A stretch of 64,000 bases of DNA from Pseudocitrobacter vendiensis (GCF_943590815.1 NZ_CALSBS010000020.1:27758-91757), one strand, 5' to 3'; counted from the stretch's first letter, positions 14,733-24,539 are shown. Program-made: numbers and translations. Notes: generated by a model not told the origin, from the letters alone.

Positions 14733-15728
14733 CTAAATTGAACCGCCCGGTGACAAAGTGAAACCTAAATCTAACATTTTAGGCGTAACTGCTTCACCTC
14801 GGATCCGCGCTAACAGGCGTTCCGCGCCAATGCGCCCCATCCGCTCACGCGGCGTCAGGACGCTTGCCAGGCGGGGTTCCATCACTTGCCCAATGTCATG
14901 ACCGTGGAAACCGGCGATGGCGATATCATCAGGAATACGTAAGCCCAGACGCTGGCACTCAAAGGATGCGCCCACCGCAAGGTCATCGTTGGTACAGAAG
15001 ATGCCGTCAAGCTGCGGATATTCGCGACGCGCCTGGCGCATCAGCTCAATCCCAGACGAGTATGAGGATGACTGCTCGACCATCACGCTGTAAGGCACTA
15101 ACCCGGCGTCAAGCATCGCCTGCTCGTAACCCTTCTGTTTGATGATAGTACGTTCATCGAGACGCGCGCCAAGATAGGCGATATGCCGATGGCCGCGTGC
15201 AATAATCGCCGCCGTCATCTGCCGCGCGGCTTCGAAGTTATCGAAACCAACCGCGATGTCCAGGCATGGCGATTTGCTGTCCATCAGTTCGACAACCGGA
15301 ATGCCTGCAACTTCGATCATCTTCAGAGTACGCGGCGTATGCGAACGCTCGGTAAGGATCAGGCCGTCAATATTCCACGACAACATCGATTCCAGACGCT
15401 CCTGCTCCAGTTCCGGTTTATAGCCGTAGTGCGCAAGCATCGTCTGATAACCATAGGCGTCGGTCACACTTTCAATGCCGCGAAGCACTTCAGCGAAAAC
15501 CTGGTTGGTTAAGGAAGGAAGGAGAACGCCAACCGCACGGCTGGTCGCATTGGAGAGAATATCGGGGGCACGATTAGGAATATAACCCAGCTCATCCAGG
15601 GCCTGAGCAATTTTACCTCGCAGTGCGACGGAGACCTGCTCCGGATTGCGTAAGAAACGGCTGACCGTCATTTTGGTCACGCCAACGCGATCGGCCACAT
15701 CCTGAAGTACGGGTCTTTTCTTTTTCAT
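14733..15728 (-). CDS. gntR: Gluconate-responsive repressor GntR (LacI family)
   Basis: A 331-residue LacI-type repressor of gluconate genes that releases DNA when gluconate binds. The N-terminal helix-turn-helix is VLQDVADRVGVTKMTVSRFL (residues 7-26), followed by the hinge and a periplasmic-binding-protein-like domain. It lies just upstream of gntKU, whose operators are at 14625-14652. A separate promoter probably drives it, since about 135 bp separate it from gntK. Confidence 0.97.
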   Translation of the reverse strand: MKKKRPVLQDVADRVGVTKMTVSRFLRNPEQVSVALRGKIAQALDELGYIPNRAPDILSNATSRAVGVLLPSLTNQVFAEVLRGIESVTDAYGYQTMLAHYGYKPELEQERLESMLSWNIDGLILTERSHTPRTLKMIEVAGIPVVELMDSKSPCLDIAVGFDNFEAARQMTAAIIARGHRHIAYLGARLDERTIIKQKGYEQAMLDAGLVPYSVMVEQSSSYSSGIELMRQARREYPQLDGIFCTNDDLAVGASFECQRLGLRIPDDIAIAGFHGHDIGQVMEPRLASVLTPRERMGRIGAERLLARIRGEAVTPKMLDLGFTLSPGGSI

Positions 15729-15782
15729 CGTCCTGAGAGAAATAAAAGTGAAACATCCTCTCAGTTTACCACGGAGACAAAA

Positions 15783-15810
15783 GAACCTCCCCGGTTGATT
15801 GGGGAGGTTC
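15783..15810 (-). terminator. yhhW terminator
   Basis: A 10-bp perfect stem GAACCTCCCC / GGGGAGGTTC with an 8-base loop, then TTTTG on the minus strand, 21 bp after the yhhW stop. Confidence 0.85.
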
Positions 15811-15830
15811 TCTTATTTATTTACGCGTTA

Positions 15831-16526
15831 TTATACTGGCGGCAGATCGAAGAGCAGAATTTCGCTTTCGCTGTCAGCATGAACAGAAATCGCCTGCTCA
15901 TCCCAAATCGCCAGGCCATCGCTGGTGGTGGCTTTGGTACCATTGATGGTGACGTTACCTTTTACCACCTGAATCCACACGCGGCGGTCAGCGGCAATCT
16001 GATGCACCGACTGTTCATCTTTCGCCAGCGCCCAGCGGTAAAGTTCCATATCCTGGTGCACTTTCAGCGAACCCTCACGCGCATCCGGTGACAGCACCAG
16101 TTGTTTACCCTGCTCGGCATCAAAGCGACGCTGTTCGTAGCGCGGCGTAATACCGGTTTCTTCTGGAATGATCCAGATTTGATACAGACGCAGACGGTCA
16201 GTGTTGCTTGGGTTGTACTCGGAGTGACGTACACCGGTACCCGCGCTCATAATCTGGAACTCACCCGCCGGAACCTGTTCTTTGTTGCCCATGCTGTCCT
16301 GGTGTTCAACGGCGCCTTCCAGTACATAGGTCAAAATTTCCATATCTTTATGCGGGTGCGTACCGAACCCCTGGCCTGCGTCAATCACGTCATCGTTGAT
16401 GACGCGCAGTGCCGAGAAGCCCATAAAATTCGGGTCGTAATAGTTAGCAAACGAGAAGGTATGCCAGGAATCCAGCCAACCATGATTTGCATGACCACGT
16501 TCATTTGCTTTGCGTAAGAAAATCAT
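15831..16526 (-). CDS. yhhW: Pirin-family protein YhhW (quercetin 2,3-dioxygenase activity known in E. coli)
   Basis: A 231-residue bicupin of the pirin family. Metal ligands are visible in FGTHPHKDMEILTYVLEG (two His near residues 57-59) and in GTGVRHSEYN (His and Glu near 101-103). E. coli YhhW has quercetinase activity in vitro, but its physiological substrate is not known. The gene lies 120 bp downstream of yhhX on the same strand and has its own terminator. Confidence 0.94.
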   Translation of the reverse strand: MIFLRKANERGHANHGWLDSWHTFSFANYYDPNFMGFSALRVINDDVIDAGQGFGTHPHKDMEILTYVLEGAVEHQDSMGNKEQVPAGEFQIMSAGTGVRHSEYNPSNTDRLRLYQIWIIPEETGITPRYEQRRFDAEQGKQLVLSPDAREGSLKVHQDMELYRWALAKDEQSVHQIAADRRVWIQVVKGNVTINGTKATTSDGLAIWDEQAISVHADSESEILLFDLPPV

Positions 16527-16597
16527 TTGTTACCCCCTCATGTTTTGATGGAGTAAGTGTGGCCCTAAACCGCCTGGGATGATAGTGGGTGAAAATT

Positions 16598-16638
16598 GAC
16601 TCCTCTGTTCAAAAAATGTGAACAAGAATAGAGGAGTC
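16598..16638 (-). other. Nested hairpin between yhhX and yhhW
   Basis: An outer 9-bp perfect stem GACTCCTCT / AGAGGAGTC encloses an inner TGTTCA / TGAACA stem. It starts 9 bp after the yhhX stop. On the minus strand it is followed by AATTTTC, so it may end yhhX transcription or protect its 3' end. Confidence 0.6.
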
Positions 16639-16646
16639 GTAACATC

Positions 16647-17684
16647 TTATCTGGCGAGGGCAATCGTGGCTGGTGAAGCCTGTTCGAAGGCACGTTCGAG
16701 GATCTCAAGATTCGCCAGAGCTTCAGATTCCTTGACGTAATTCGGCGCGCCCTGAGTAAGGGTTTGATACAGCGCATCGTAGACGCGGCCATAGTCGCCG
16801 GTTTCCGGTTTGACTTCTTCTTTTACCGTCACGCCTTCATCGTTAACGTACTCAAGCTGCCCAATGGAGTCATCAGCCGCAAAGCCCGGTTCACCCGGCA
16901 TAATATTGGCTTTGAGGCTGGTTTCCTGCTGGTCGATGCCGTATTTCAGGTACGAGCCTTTGGTGCCGTGCACGATAAATTTCGGGTAATCGATTTTCAC
17001 CAGGTGGCTGGTTTTGACGATGGCCTTCAGATCGCCGTAGAAAAGCTGCGCTTCAAAGGTGTCGTCCGGGTTGGCTTTATTACGCAGGCTACGGATGTCA
17101 TAAGCGACGTGATCCGGGCGGCCAAACAGGGAAATAATCTGATCCATCGTATGCACGCCAAGGCCATAAAACGCGCCGTCCTGCGGTAACCCTGGTTTGG
17201 TTTCCGCAACCGGGCGGAAATAGTCAAAGTGGCTTTCGATTTCCACGATATCGCCGAGCTTGCCACTCTCAATCGCCTTTTTCGCAGTCAGGAAGCAGGA
17301 GTCAAAGCGACGGTTCTGATATGGCGTAACGGTCAGCCCTTTGCTTTTCGCCAGCGCAAACAGTTCTTTCGCTTCGGCAAGCGTGGGGGTGAACGGCTTT
17401 TCGACCAACACGTTTTTCCCGGCTTCCAGCGCGCGCTTCGCGTAGTCGAAGTGGCTATCAGCGTGGGTACACACCACCACCAGCTTCACTTCGGGGTCAT
17501 TGAGCACTTCATCCAGGTCGCTGGTGAAGTGAATGTGAGAATACTGCGGATGCTGCTCTTCCGGCTTCGCGCTGCGACGATAGATATGCGCCACGTGCCA
17601 GCTGTCTTTGCGGTTCAGAACATAGGGAAGATGATAGCGGGTGGTGCTTTTACCAAAACCAATGAATGCACAATGTAGGGCCAT
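16647..17684 (-). CDS. yhhX: Gfo/Idh/MocA-family oxidoreductase YhhX
   Basis: A 345-residue putative NAD(P)-dependent oxidoreductase. The N-terminal Rossmann fold starts MALHCAFIGFGKSTTRYHLP, and the family motif VLVEKPFTPT lies near residue 95. The start at 17684 has a good AAAGGA site and matches E. coli; an upstream in-frame ATG at 17783 lacks one. The substrate is unknown. It is the neighbour of ryhB, as in E. coli, and both are read leftwards. Confidence 0.94.
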   Translation of the reverse strand: MALHCAFIGFGKSTTRYHLPYVLNRKDSWHVAHIYRRSAKPEEQHPQYSHIHFTSDLDEVLNDPEVKLVVVCTHADSHFDYAKRALEAGKNVLVEKPFTPTLAEAKELFALAKSKGLTVTPYQNRRFDSCFLTAKKAIESGKLGDIVEIESHFDYFRPVAETKPGLPQDGAFYGLGVHTMDQIISLFGRPDHVAYDIRSLRNKANPDDTFEAQLFYGDLKAIVKTSHLVKIDYPKFIVHGTKGSYLKYGIDQQETSLKANIMPGEPGFAADDSIGQLEYVNDEGVTVKEEVKPETGDYGRVYDALYQTLTQGAPNYVKESEALANLEILERAFEQASPATIALAR

Positions 17685-17754
17685 GATGTCGTCCTTTAAA
17701 GGTATCTGGTTACACCATAGCGCAAAGCGAAGAGAGACAAAATGAGGAAGTTTG

Positions 17755-17905
17755 GACAAGGAATGACACCAATGCCCGTGCACCAGCCGTCGGCGTCGCA
17801 GCCAGTTTGTTCACGGCCTGCGCGCAGCAACCGGAGCGTACTTAATGTACTGAGGATGGCGAGCACAGCCCGGGAACAAAATGGCAAGTAAGCCAGGCTG
17901 GAACA
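17755..17905. other. Non-coding stretch between yhhX and ryhB
   Basis: About 150 bp with no credible gene. It includes GTACTTAATGTAC, a short palindrome, flanked by AACCGGAGC and GAGGATGGCGAGCAC. The arrangement resembles a dispersed enterobacterial intergenic element I recall from other genomes, but I cannot name it. Confidence 0.35.
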
Positions 17906-17911
17906 ATCCCC

Positions 17912-18008
17912 AAAAAAAAAGCCAGCACGCGGCTGGCTAAAGTAATACTGGAAGCAATGTGAGCAATGTCGTGCTTTCAGGTTCTCCCTCAGGGGTCTTC
18001 CTGAATGC
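17912..18008 (-). ncRNA. ryhB: RyhB small RNA (iron-sparing)
   Basis: An Hfq-dependent sRNA that under iron starvation down-regulates mRNAs of iron-using proteins. The core GACATTGCTCACATTGCTTC and the downstream CAGTATTACTT are kept relative to E. coli RyhB. A terminator hairpin GCCAGCCGCGTGCTGGC with a U-run ends it near 17912. The first ~20 nt differ from E. coli (GCATTCAGGAAGACCCC). A Fur box precedes it. The gene order yhhX-ryhB-yhhY is that of E. coli. The 5' end was placed by alignment. Confidence 0.95.
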
Positions 18009-18011
18009 AGG

Positions 18012-18036
18012 ACAATAATAATCATTCTCATTCGCA
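18012..18036 (-). promoter_or_regulatory. Fur box and promoter of ryhB
   Basis: The minus strand reads GCGAATGAGAATGATTATTA just upstream of the RyhB start, a Fur-box pattern of GATAAT-like hexamers overlapping the -10 region. TTGGAC about 17 bp further upstream is a plausible -35. Fur with Fe2+ should repress it. Confidence 0.88.
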
Positions 18037-18130
18037 CTTGTCCAACACTTTTTGCAAAAAATGTCAGTTGACTCCGCTTTTAAAGTCAATGATGTTGAAA
18101 GGGATAATCCCCCCACAGAGGAAACAAGGA

Positions 18131-18634
18131 ATGAGTGAGATAGTAATACGCCACGCGGAACCTAAAGATTACGCTGCCATTCGGCAGATCCACGCCCAAC
18201 CGGAGGTGTATTACAACACGCTACAGGTTCCCCATCCTTCTGAGCAAATGTGGGAAGCGCGTCTCGCCGACCAGCCCGGCATCAAGCAGCTGGTCGCCTG
18301 CATTGACGACACGGTGGTCGGGCATCTGTGTATCGACGTAGCGCAACGCCCACGTCGCAGCCATGTGGCCGATTTCGGCATTTGCGTTGATGCTGGCTGG
18401 CAAAACCGCGGCGTCGCCAGTGCGTTAGTGCGCGAGATGATTGATATGTGCGACAACTGGCTGCGCGTAGAGCGTATAGAGCTCACCGTGTTTGTCGATA
18501 ACGCCCCGGCGGTTGCGGTGTATAAGAAGCACGGATTTGAAATTGAAGGCACCGGGAAGAAGTACGGGCTGCGCAACGGCGAATATGTGGATGCGTATTT
18601 TATGGCGCGAGTGAAAGGCGTTCGTGCGGCCTGA
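18131..18634 (+). CDS. aaaT: L-amino acid N-acetyltransferase AaaT (YhhY)
   Basis: A 167-residue GNAT acetyltransferase. The acetyl-CoA loop GWQNRGVASALV lies in the middle, and the late VYKKHGF motif is typical of the fold. In E. coli the protein acetylates some amino acids such as phenylalanine and methionine. The ATG at 18131 has a GAGGAAAC-type site upstream; a longer in-frame start at 18005 would run into the ryhB promoter and is rejected. It is divergent from ryhB. Confidence 0.93.
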   Translation: MSEIVIRHAEPKDYAAIRQIHAQPEVYYNTLQVPHPSEQMWEARLADQPGIKQLVACIDDTVVGHLCIDVAQRPRRSHVADFGICVDAGWQNRGVASALVREMIDMCDNWLRVERIELTVFVDNAPAVAVYKKHGFEIEGTGKKYGLRNGEYVDAYFMARVKGVRAA

Positions 18635-18636
18635 TG

Positions 18637-18683
18637 CCCTCACCCCGGCCCTCTCCCACAGGGAGAGGGTTAGGGTGAGGGGG
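18637..18683. repeat. CCCTCACCC palindromic repeat (copy 1)
   Basis: CCCTCACCCCGGCCCTCTCC, then ACAGGGAGAGGG, then TTAGGGTGAGGGG: an imperfect palindrome in the 3'-3' gap of aaaT and ggt. It could fold in transcripts from both sides. Related copies are at 24563-24653 and 63968-64000. Confidence 0.85.
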
Positions 18684-18690
18684 GTTAAAT

Positions 18691-20442
18691 TCAGTACCCC
18701 GCCGCCAAATCATCCACCGAACGCGGGTCAGACGCGCCATACAGCGTGCCATCTGGCCCTACCATAATGCTCTGCGTACTGCCCATCGCCTCTTTCAGGG
18801 CCACTTTCTGCCCCTTCTGCTCAAGCAACTTCAACGTATCCGGGCTAAAGCCCTTCTCCACGCGCAGTTCATCCGGCAGCCACTGGTGGTGGAATCGCGG
18901 TGCGTTAGTGGCTTCGGCGACATTCATCCCATAATCGATGGTATTCACCACCATTTGCAGCACCGTGGTGATAATCCGGCTGCCGCCAGGGCTACCGGTA
19001 ACCAGCCAGGTTTTGCCGTCTTTCACCACAATCGTTGGCGACATCGACGACAACGGACGCTTCTTCGGCCCAACCGCGTTCGCGTCACCGCCGACCAGAC
19101 CATAAACGTTCGGCACGCCTGGCTTGGCGGAGAAATCATCCATCTGGTTATTCATCAGAATGCCGCTGTTCCCGGCAACAATCCCGGTACCGAAGGTGGT
19201 GTTCAGTGTATAGGTCACCGCCACCGCGTTACCGTCTTTATCCACCACTGAGAAATGGGTGGTTTGATTACTCTCGTAAGGCGCGAGCTTGCCAGGACGA
19301 ATTTCGCTGGAGGGTTTCGCCTTGTTGACGTCAATCTGTTCGGCTATCGACTTCGCATAGGCTTTGCTGGTCAGCGCCTGCCACGGCACCTTCACAAAAT
19401 CGGGGTCGCCAAGATATTCCGAGCGATCCGCATAGGCGCGCTTCTCAGCTTCCGCCATCACCTGCATGGCGTCAGCGCTGCCAAAGCCATATTTATGCAT
19501 GTCGAAATTTTCGAGAATATTGAGGATTTGCACAATGTGGATCCCACCAGAAGACGGCGGCGGCATCGAGAAGACCTGATAACCGCGATAATCACCGCTG
19601 ATTGGCGTGCGCTCTACCGCTTTGTACTCCGCAAGATCCGCTTTGGTGATAAGCCCACCGTGTTTGTGCATCTCGTCGGCAATCTGATCGGCGATAACAC
19701 CTTTATAAAACGCATCCGGGCCGTTTTCAGCAATCATCTCCAGGCTTTTCGCCAGATCTTTCTGTACCAGCTTGTCGCCCTTTTTCAGCGGCTCACCGTC
19801 TTTCCAGAAAATCGCTTTACTGTTTTCATGGTTGGGAATGACTTCACTGCCGTAGGTTTTGAGATCGTCGGCCAGCGCGTCGTTCACCACAAAGCCATCG
19901 CGCGCCAGTTTGTACGCGGGCTGAACCACTTTATTGAGCGGCAGCGTGCCGTACTTTTCCAGCGCCAGTGAGAAACCCGCCACCGTGCCCGGCGTGCCGG
20001 AGGCCAGATGTGAGGTCAGCGATTTTTTGCTGTCCGGGTTGCCGTGATCATCGAGGAACATATCGCGCGTAGCCTGGGCGGGGGCCATTTCACGGAAGTC
20101 GATAGCCGTTGTCTTCCCGTCTTTGGTGCGCAGCAGCATAAATCCACCGCCGCCCAGGTTCCCGGCTTGCGGATGCGTCACCGCCAGCGCATACCCCACC
20201 GCCACGGCCGCATCAACGGCATTACCGCCCTCTTTCAGGATTTGCACCCCGACCTGGGTGGCGAGCGCGTCCACCGACGCCACCATCCCCTGATGCGCGC
20301 GCACCGGGTGAAAAACATCTTCCTCTACGCCATAAGATACCGGTGGTGCAGCAGGCTCGGTCGTCGCTGCCGCCACGGCAAAACTCCCTCCGGCGGTCAG
20401 CGCAGCAATCGCCAGCCAACGCGCAATCGTCTGTTTCATCAT
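18691..20442 (-). CDS. ggt: Gamma-glutamyltranspeptidase precursor
   Basis: A periplasmic enzyme that cleaves or transfers the gamma-glutamyl group of glutathione and related compounds. It is 583 residues (E. coli 580), with a signal peptide over residues 1-25 ending near VAAA. Autocleavage into large and small subunits is expected before the threonine of NQTTHFSVVD (about residue 394), which then acts as nucleophile. The GSPGGSRIITTVLQ substrate loop is also present. It is a single gene. Confidence 0.97.
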   Translation of the reverse strand: MMKQTIARWLAIAALTAGGSFAVAAATTEPAAPPVSYGVEEDVFHPVRAHQGMVASVDALATQVGVQILKEGGNAVDAAVAVGYALAVTHPQAGNLGGGGFMLLRTKDGKTTAIDFREMAPAQATRDMFLDDHGNPDSKKSLTSHLASGTPGTVAGFSLALEKYGTLPLNKVVQPAYKLARDGFVVNDALADDLKTYGSEVIPNHENSKAIFWKDGEPLKKGDKLVQKDLAKSLEMIAENGPDAFYKGVIADQIADEMHKHGGLITKADLAEYKAVERTPISGDYRGYQVFSMPPPSSGGIHIVQILNILENFDMHKYGFGSADAMQVMAEAEKRAYADRSEYLGDPDFVKVPWQALTSKAYAKSIAEQIDVNKAKPSSEIRPGKLAPYESNQTTHFSVVDKDGNAVAVTYTLNTTFGTGIVAGNSGILMNNQMDDFSAKPGVPNVYGLVGGDANAVGPKKRPLSSMSPTIVVKDGKTWLVTGSPGGSRIITTVLQMVVNTIDYGMNVAEATNAPRFHHQWLPDELRVEKGFSPDTLKLLEQKGQKVALKEAMGSTQSIMVGPDGTLYGASDPRSVDDLAAGY

Positions 20443-20563
20443 CGTTGTTCTCCAAAATTGGGGTAACAGGTCCCGTTTAAGCCTGGTTCAAAACTCCTAA
20501 ATAATCATCGTTATGGCGAAAACGAGGTAAACTTAAGTGATCCCTCAGAAGGGAGGAGAGACA

Positions 20564-21004
20564 ATGAAACGATTATTGATTCTGGCGGCACTGCTTCCGT
20601 TTGCCGCTTCAGCGCAGCCGCTTAATACCACCAACAACCCCAATCTGCCGGATTACAAAATTCCGAGCCAGCAGCGGTTACAGACCCAAATGAAATCGCA
20701 GCAGGTGCAGCAGAAAGGGATGCTGAATCAGCAGTTACAGACGCAGACACGCGTCCAGCAGCAGCAATTACAAACGCAGATGAATAATGACAGGCAGCGT
20801 ATCCAGCAGGCCCAGCCGGGGGAGCGAAACCCCGCCGGTCAGCAAATGCTCCCCAATACTAACGGCGGGATGCTGAACCAGGGCGGGGCATCACGCAATA
20901 GCGATTCGATGCTGAATAATCAGCAACATATGCTGCCGCAACGGCAAAACGGCGACATGCTGAATAACAATCCGAATCTGCCGGTGAAAACGAATTTGCC
21001 CTAA
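20564..21004 (+). CDS. yhhA: Secreted Gln/Met-rich protein YhhA (DUF2756)
   Basis: A 146-residue protein with a signal peptide ([19 protein letters not shown]), then a very glutamine-rich helical stretch (residues 35-85), then short repeats of the type [30 protein letters not shown]. Length and repeats match E. coli YhhA, whose function is unknown. The start has GGAGGAGAG upstream. The stop overlaps the 3' end of ugpQ on the other strand by a few bases. Confidence 0.9.
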   Translation: MKRLLILAALLPFAASAQPLNTTNNPNLPDYKIPSQQRLQTQMKSQQVQQKGMLNQQLQTQTRVQQQQLQTQMNNDRQRIQQAQPGERNPAGQQMLPNTNGGMLNQGGASRNSDSMLNNQQHMLPQRQNGDMLNNNPNLPVKTNLP

Positions 21005-21741
21005 GGCTGGAAATCCGGGCCGATAATATCAATGGCATCAGTGCAGATGCAGTTCACGCCCCAGCGCAGCAGTTGTGATGCGCGCTGGGGCCTGTTCACC
21101 GTGTACACCAGAATCTTCAGACCCGCCTCACGCAGGGCATCCACGCGCGCTTCATCCAGCAGTTTGTGGTTGAGGTGAATCGATACGCAGCCCAGCCGCG
21201 TGGTCAGTTCACGCCAGTCATCACGCCATTCATCAAGCAGTAAGCCGCGCGGCAATTCCGGTGCAACCTCCTGTGCCGCTTCCAGCGCATCAATTTCAAA
21301 CGATGAGAGCAGCGGCGGCGTCATATCCGCCCACAGTTCACGCGCCGCCAGCGCCACGATTTTCCCTGTGAGTGGCCCGGTTCCGGTGGTCGGTTTGATT
21401 TCGATGTTCGCCATCATCCCGTATTCACGACAACGTTCCGCCACCTGCGAGAGCAGCGGTAGCGGTTCACCTTTGAATTCACCGCTAAACCAGCCACCCG
21501 CATCCACGCGCAGTAAATCGTGCCAGTTCAGTTCCCCCGCTACGCCCCAGCCGTTGCTGGTGCGTTCGAGGTTATCGTCGTGCAGCAGGAAAATTTCGCC
21601 GTCTTTCGACAATTTTACGTCGAACTCAATCATGGTGTGACCGTATCGCGCCCCCACATCAATCGCCGCCAGCGTGTTTTCCGGGGCCAGTCTGCCGCCG
21701 CCACGATGGGCCGCAACGTGGGGATAAGGCCAGTTACTCAT
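21001..21741 (-). CDS. ugpQ: Glycerophosphodiester phosphodiesterase, cytoplasmic
   Basis: Hydrolyses glycerophosphodiesters to glycerol-3-phosphate and an alcohol. It has 246 residues and a GDPD fold, with [19 protein letters not shown] at residues 9-27 (catalytic His and Glu) and [13 protein letters not shown] (second His-Asp). It is the last gene of ugpBAECQ; its ATG overlaps the ugpC stop by 4 nt. The job fits the transporter, which also brings in diesters. Confidence 0.96.
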   Translation of the reverse strand: MSNWPYPHVAAHRGGGRLAPENTLAAIDVGARYGHTMIEFDVKLSKDGEIFLLHDDNLERTSNGWGVAGELNWHDLLRVDAGGWFSGEFKGEPLPLLSQVAERCREYGMMANIEIKPTTGTGPLTGKIVALAARELWADMTPPLLSSFEIDALEAAQEVAPELPRGLLLDEWRDDWRELTTRLGCVSIHLNHKLLDEARVDALREAGLKILVYTVNRPQRASQLLRWGVNCICTDAIDIIGPDFQP

Positions 21742-22808
21742 ATTCTTTGTCCTGTTTCGCCATCAAAAAGATGCAAATGATTGTCCGGCACATGCAGCCA
21801 CAGCGTGCTGCCCGCCGTCGGGCGTTCCTGATGAGACAGACGCACCACCAGCTTTTGCGCGCCCCAGCGACCATGTGCGAGGTTATCCGCACCGAGCATC
21901 TCCAGCGTGTCCATCACCAACGGTATGCCGCCTTCCGCCTGCGAGCTTAACGCAATATGCTCCGGGCGGATACCGAGCGTCATTTTACGCCCGGCGTGCT
22001 GGCGAGCCTCACCCTTCAACGGTATCGTCAGGCCCTCTTCCAGTTCAAAGTGCGTGCCTTCGTTGTTGATACGCCCGGCCAGCAGGTTCATCGCCGGGCT
22101 ACCGATAAAGCTCGCCACAAACAGGCTGGCGGGTTTTTCGTACACTTCAACCGGCGTACCAATCTGTTCGGCAACGCCGCCGTTCATCACCATCACCCGC
22201 TGGGCGAGGGTCATCGCCTCAACCTGATCGTGGGTCACGTACAGCGAAGTGGTTTTCAGGCGGCGATGCAGTTGTTGCAGCTCAAGGCGCATCTGCACAC
22301 GCAGCTTGGCATCCAGATTCGAGAGTGGCTCATCGAACAGGAACACCGCTGGGTCGCGCACAATTGCGCGGCCCATCGCCACGCGCTGACGCTGACCGCC
22401 AGAAAGCTCGCGCGGGCGACGCTTGAGCAGGCCGTCCAGCTCCAGAATACGCGCGGCCTCTTTCACCCGCTCAGCAATCTGCCGTTTACCCATGCCGCGA
22501 ATTTTCAACCCCCACGCCATGTTCTCTTCTACGCTCATATGCGGGTAGAGAGCGTAGTTCTGGAACACCATCGCAATGCCGCGATCTTTCGGCTCCATTT
22601 CGGTCACACGCTTGCCGTCAATCCAGATATCGCCACTGGTCGCCCGTTCAAGCCCGGCGACCATGCGCAGCAGCGTAGACTTCCCGCAGCCGGACGGCCC
22701 AACCATCACGATGAATTCGCCATCGGCCACGTCCAGCGTCAGCGGTTTAATGACCTGGGTTTTGCCATCCCAGCTTTTGGTTATTGCCTGTAATTTCAGT
22801 CCTGCCAT
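21738..22808 (-). CDS. ugpC: sn-Glycerol-3-phosphate ABC transporter, ATP-binding subunit
   Basis: Powers uptake through UgpAE. The 356-residue protein has Walker [10 protein letters not shown] (residues 37-45), the signature [14 protein letters not shown], Walker [13 protein letters not shown], and a C-terminal MalK-like regulatory (TOBE) domain. The start at MAGLKLQ matches E. coli and lies 1 bp after the ugpE stop; an ATG 12 bp further upstream lies inside ugpE and is less likely. Confidence 0.97.
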   Translation of the reverse strand: MAGLKLQAITKSWDGKTQVIKPLTLDVADGEFIVMVGPSGCGKSTLLRMVAGLERATSGDIWIDGKRVTEMEPKDRGIAMVFQNYALYPHMSVEENMAWGLKIRGMGKRQIAERVKEAARILELDGLLKRRPRELSGGQRQRVAMGRAIVRDPAVFLFDEPLSNLDAKLRVQMRLELQQLHRRLKTTSLYVTHDQVEAMTLAQRVMVMNGGVAEQIGTPVEVYEKPASLFVASFIGSPAMNLLAGRINNEGTHFELEEGLTIPLKGEARQHAGRKMTLGIRPEHIALSSQAEGGIPLVMDTLEMLGADNLAHGRWGAQKLVVRLSHQERPTAGSTLWLHVPDNHLHLFDGETGQRI

Positions 22809-22809
22809 C

Positions 22810-23655
22810 TTATTTCTCACTGTCCACTAAACCGCGTACAAAGGCACGCTGCATCACTAAAACAATCACCACGGGTGGGATAAGCGTTAATAACATCGCT
22901 GCCATCACCTGGTTCCATTGGGTTGTGCCTTCGCCGGTGGCGATCATGCCTTTGATACCCGCAACGGTGGTGCCGAGATCCACATCAGTGATGATCAGCA
23001 GCGGCCACAGATACTGGTTCCAGCCATAGATAAAGGTGATCACGAAAAGCGCCGCCAGATTGGTTTTCGACAGCGGGAAGACAATGTCGCGGAAGAAACG
23101 CATCGGCGAGGCGCCATCAATACGCGCGGCTTCCACCAGTTCGTCCGGGAGCGTCATAAAGAACTGACGAAACAGGAACGTCGCGGTTGCCGAGGCCATT
23201 AACGGCAGCGTTAGCCCGGCGTAGCTATCCAGCATCTTCAGGTTGGCAATGACCTCTACCGTCGGGAAGATACGCACTTCAACCGGCAGCATCAGCGTGA
23301 TAAAAATCATCCAGAAAAAGAGGTTACGCAGCGGAAAGCGAAACCAAACAATCGCAAACGCAGAGAGCATCGAGACGGTGATTTTGCCCACCGTTATACT
23401 GAAGGCCATCACAAAACTGTTCAGCATCATTCGCCAGAACGGTGCGCTGTTCACGCCAACACCGTTCACCCAGATGTGGTGCACATTTTCCAGCAGATGC
23501 GTCCCTGGTATCAGCGTCATTGGCGTGGCAAATACCGCCTGATCATCCAGCGTCGCCGCCACGAAGGCGACGTACAGCGGGAAGAGAATGACCGCAATTC
23601 CCATAATCAACATCGTATGGCTGAATATCGTCAGCCCCGGACGGTTCTCAATCAT
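22810..23655 (-). CDS. ugpE: sn-Glycerol-3-phosphate ABC transporter, permease UgpE
   Basis: An inner-membrane permease of 281 residues with six hydrophobic segments and the coupling-helix EAA motif [20 protein letters not shown] near residue 185. It pairs with UgpA and overlaps the ugpA stop by 4 nt. Confidence 0.97.
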   Translation of the reverse strand: MIENRPGLTIFSHTMLIMGIAVILFPLYVAFVAATLDDQAVFATPMTLIPGTHLLENVHHIWVNGVGVNSAPFWRMMLNSFVMAFSITVGKITVSMLSAFAIVWFRFPLRNLFFWMIFITLMLPVEVRIFPTVEVIANLKMLDSYAGLTLPLMASATATFLFRQFFMTLPDELVEAARIDGASPMRFFRDIVFPLSKTNLAALFVITFIYGWNQYLWPLLIITDVDLGTTVAGIKGMIATGEGTTQWNQVMAAMLLTLIPPVVIVLVMQRAFVRGLVDSEK

Positions 23656-24539
23656 TGGTAACGCACCTTACTTTCCACATAGCGGAACTGCACCACCGTC
23701 AGCACGATGACGAGGAACATCAGCACCACCGACTGCGCGGCGGAGGCCGAGAGATCCAGCCCGGTAAAACCTTCGCGGTAAATTTTATAAATCAGCGTGG
23801 TCGTCGCCTGCACCGGCCCGCCCGCCGTCGCGGCATCAATCACCGGGAAGGTGTCGAAGAAGGCGTAGACCAGGTTCACCACCAGCAGGAAAAAACTCAC
23901 CGGCGCAATCAGCGGCAGGGCGAGCTTAAAGAAACGGCGAATCGGGCCGGCGCCATCAATGGCCGCCGCCTCTATCAGCGAACGCGGAATGGATTGCAGC
24001 GCGGCGTAGAAGAACAGGAAGTTGTAGCTGATTTGCTTCCACACCGAGGCGAACACCACAAGGAACATCGCCTGACCGCTGTTTTGCGCGTGGTTCCAGT
24101 CGTAGCCAAATTCGGCGAGGAAATGGGTGATCAACCCGCGTCCTGGGTTGAAGAGGAAAATCCACAACACGGCGGCGACGGCGGGCGCGACGGCGTAAGG
24201 CAGCAGCATCAGCGTTTGATACAACCGACTGCCGCGCACGATGTATTCCACCAGCGCGGCAAAAATAAGCGAAATCACCAGGCCGCTGACGGTCACCATG
24301 GTGCTGAATTTGATCGTCGTCCAGAAAGCATCGAGATAGTAGCTGTCCTGGAACAGGGTGACGAAGTTATCCAGGCCGACAAACTGGCTGGAAAAACCAA
24401 ACGGATCGACGCTTTGCAGCGAGTACCACAGCGCTTCGCCCGCAGGCCAGATAAAGAAAATAACGGTGATAACCAACTGCGGGGCAACCAGCAAATAAGG
24501 CAGCCAGCGCGAGCGGAACACCGGACGGGATGATGACAT
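23652..24539 (-). CDS. ugpA: sn-Glycerol-3-phosphate ABC transporter, permease UgpA
   Basis: An inner-membrane permease of 295 residues with six membrane segments and the EAA motif [20 protein letters not shown]. It follows ugpB after 124 bp, a gap filled by a palindromic repeat, so it is the first gene of the distal, tightly packed part of the operon. Confidence 0.97.
   Translation of the reverse strand: MSSSRPVFRSRWLPYLLVAPQLVITVIFFIWPAGEALWYSLQSVDPFGFSSQFVGLDNFVTLFQDSYYLDAFWTTIKFSTMVTVSGLVISLIFAALVEYIVRGSRLYQTLMLLPYAVAPAVAAVLWIFLFNPGRGLITHFLAEFGYDWNHAQNSGQAMFLVVFASVWKQISYNFLFFYAALQSIPRSLIEAAAIDGAGPIRRFFKLALPLIAPVSFFLLVVNLVYAFFDTFPVIDAATAGGPVQATTTLIYKIYREGFTGLDLSASAAQSVVLMFLVIVLTVVQFRYVESKVRYQ

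Noticed and set aside
17696..18037. 113-codon minus-strand frame over the ryhB region
   Set aside because: It runs through ryhB, its terminator and the Fur box, and has no similarity to a known protein or a good start.
18637..18683. Repeat as an aaaT or ggt intrinsic terminator
   Set aside because: It can fold, but it has no T-run on either side, and identical copies elsewhere show that it is a dispersed repeat.
22000..24533. Long plus-strand frames opposite ugpC and ugpA
   Set aside because: They are shadows of high-GC codon usage in the ugp genes, with no motifs or ribosome sites.
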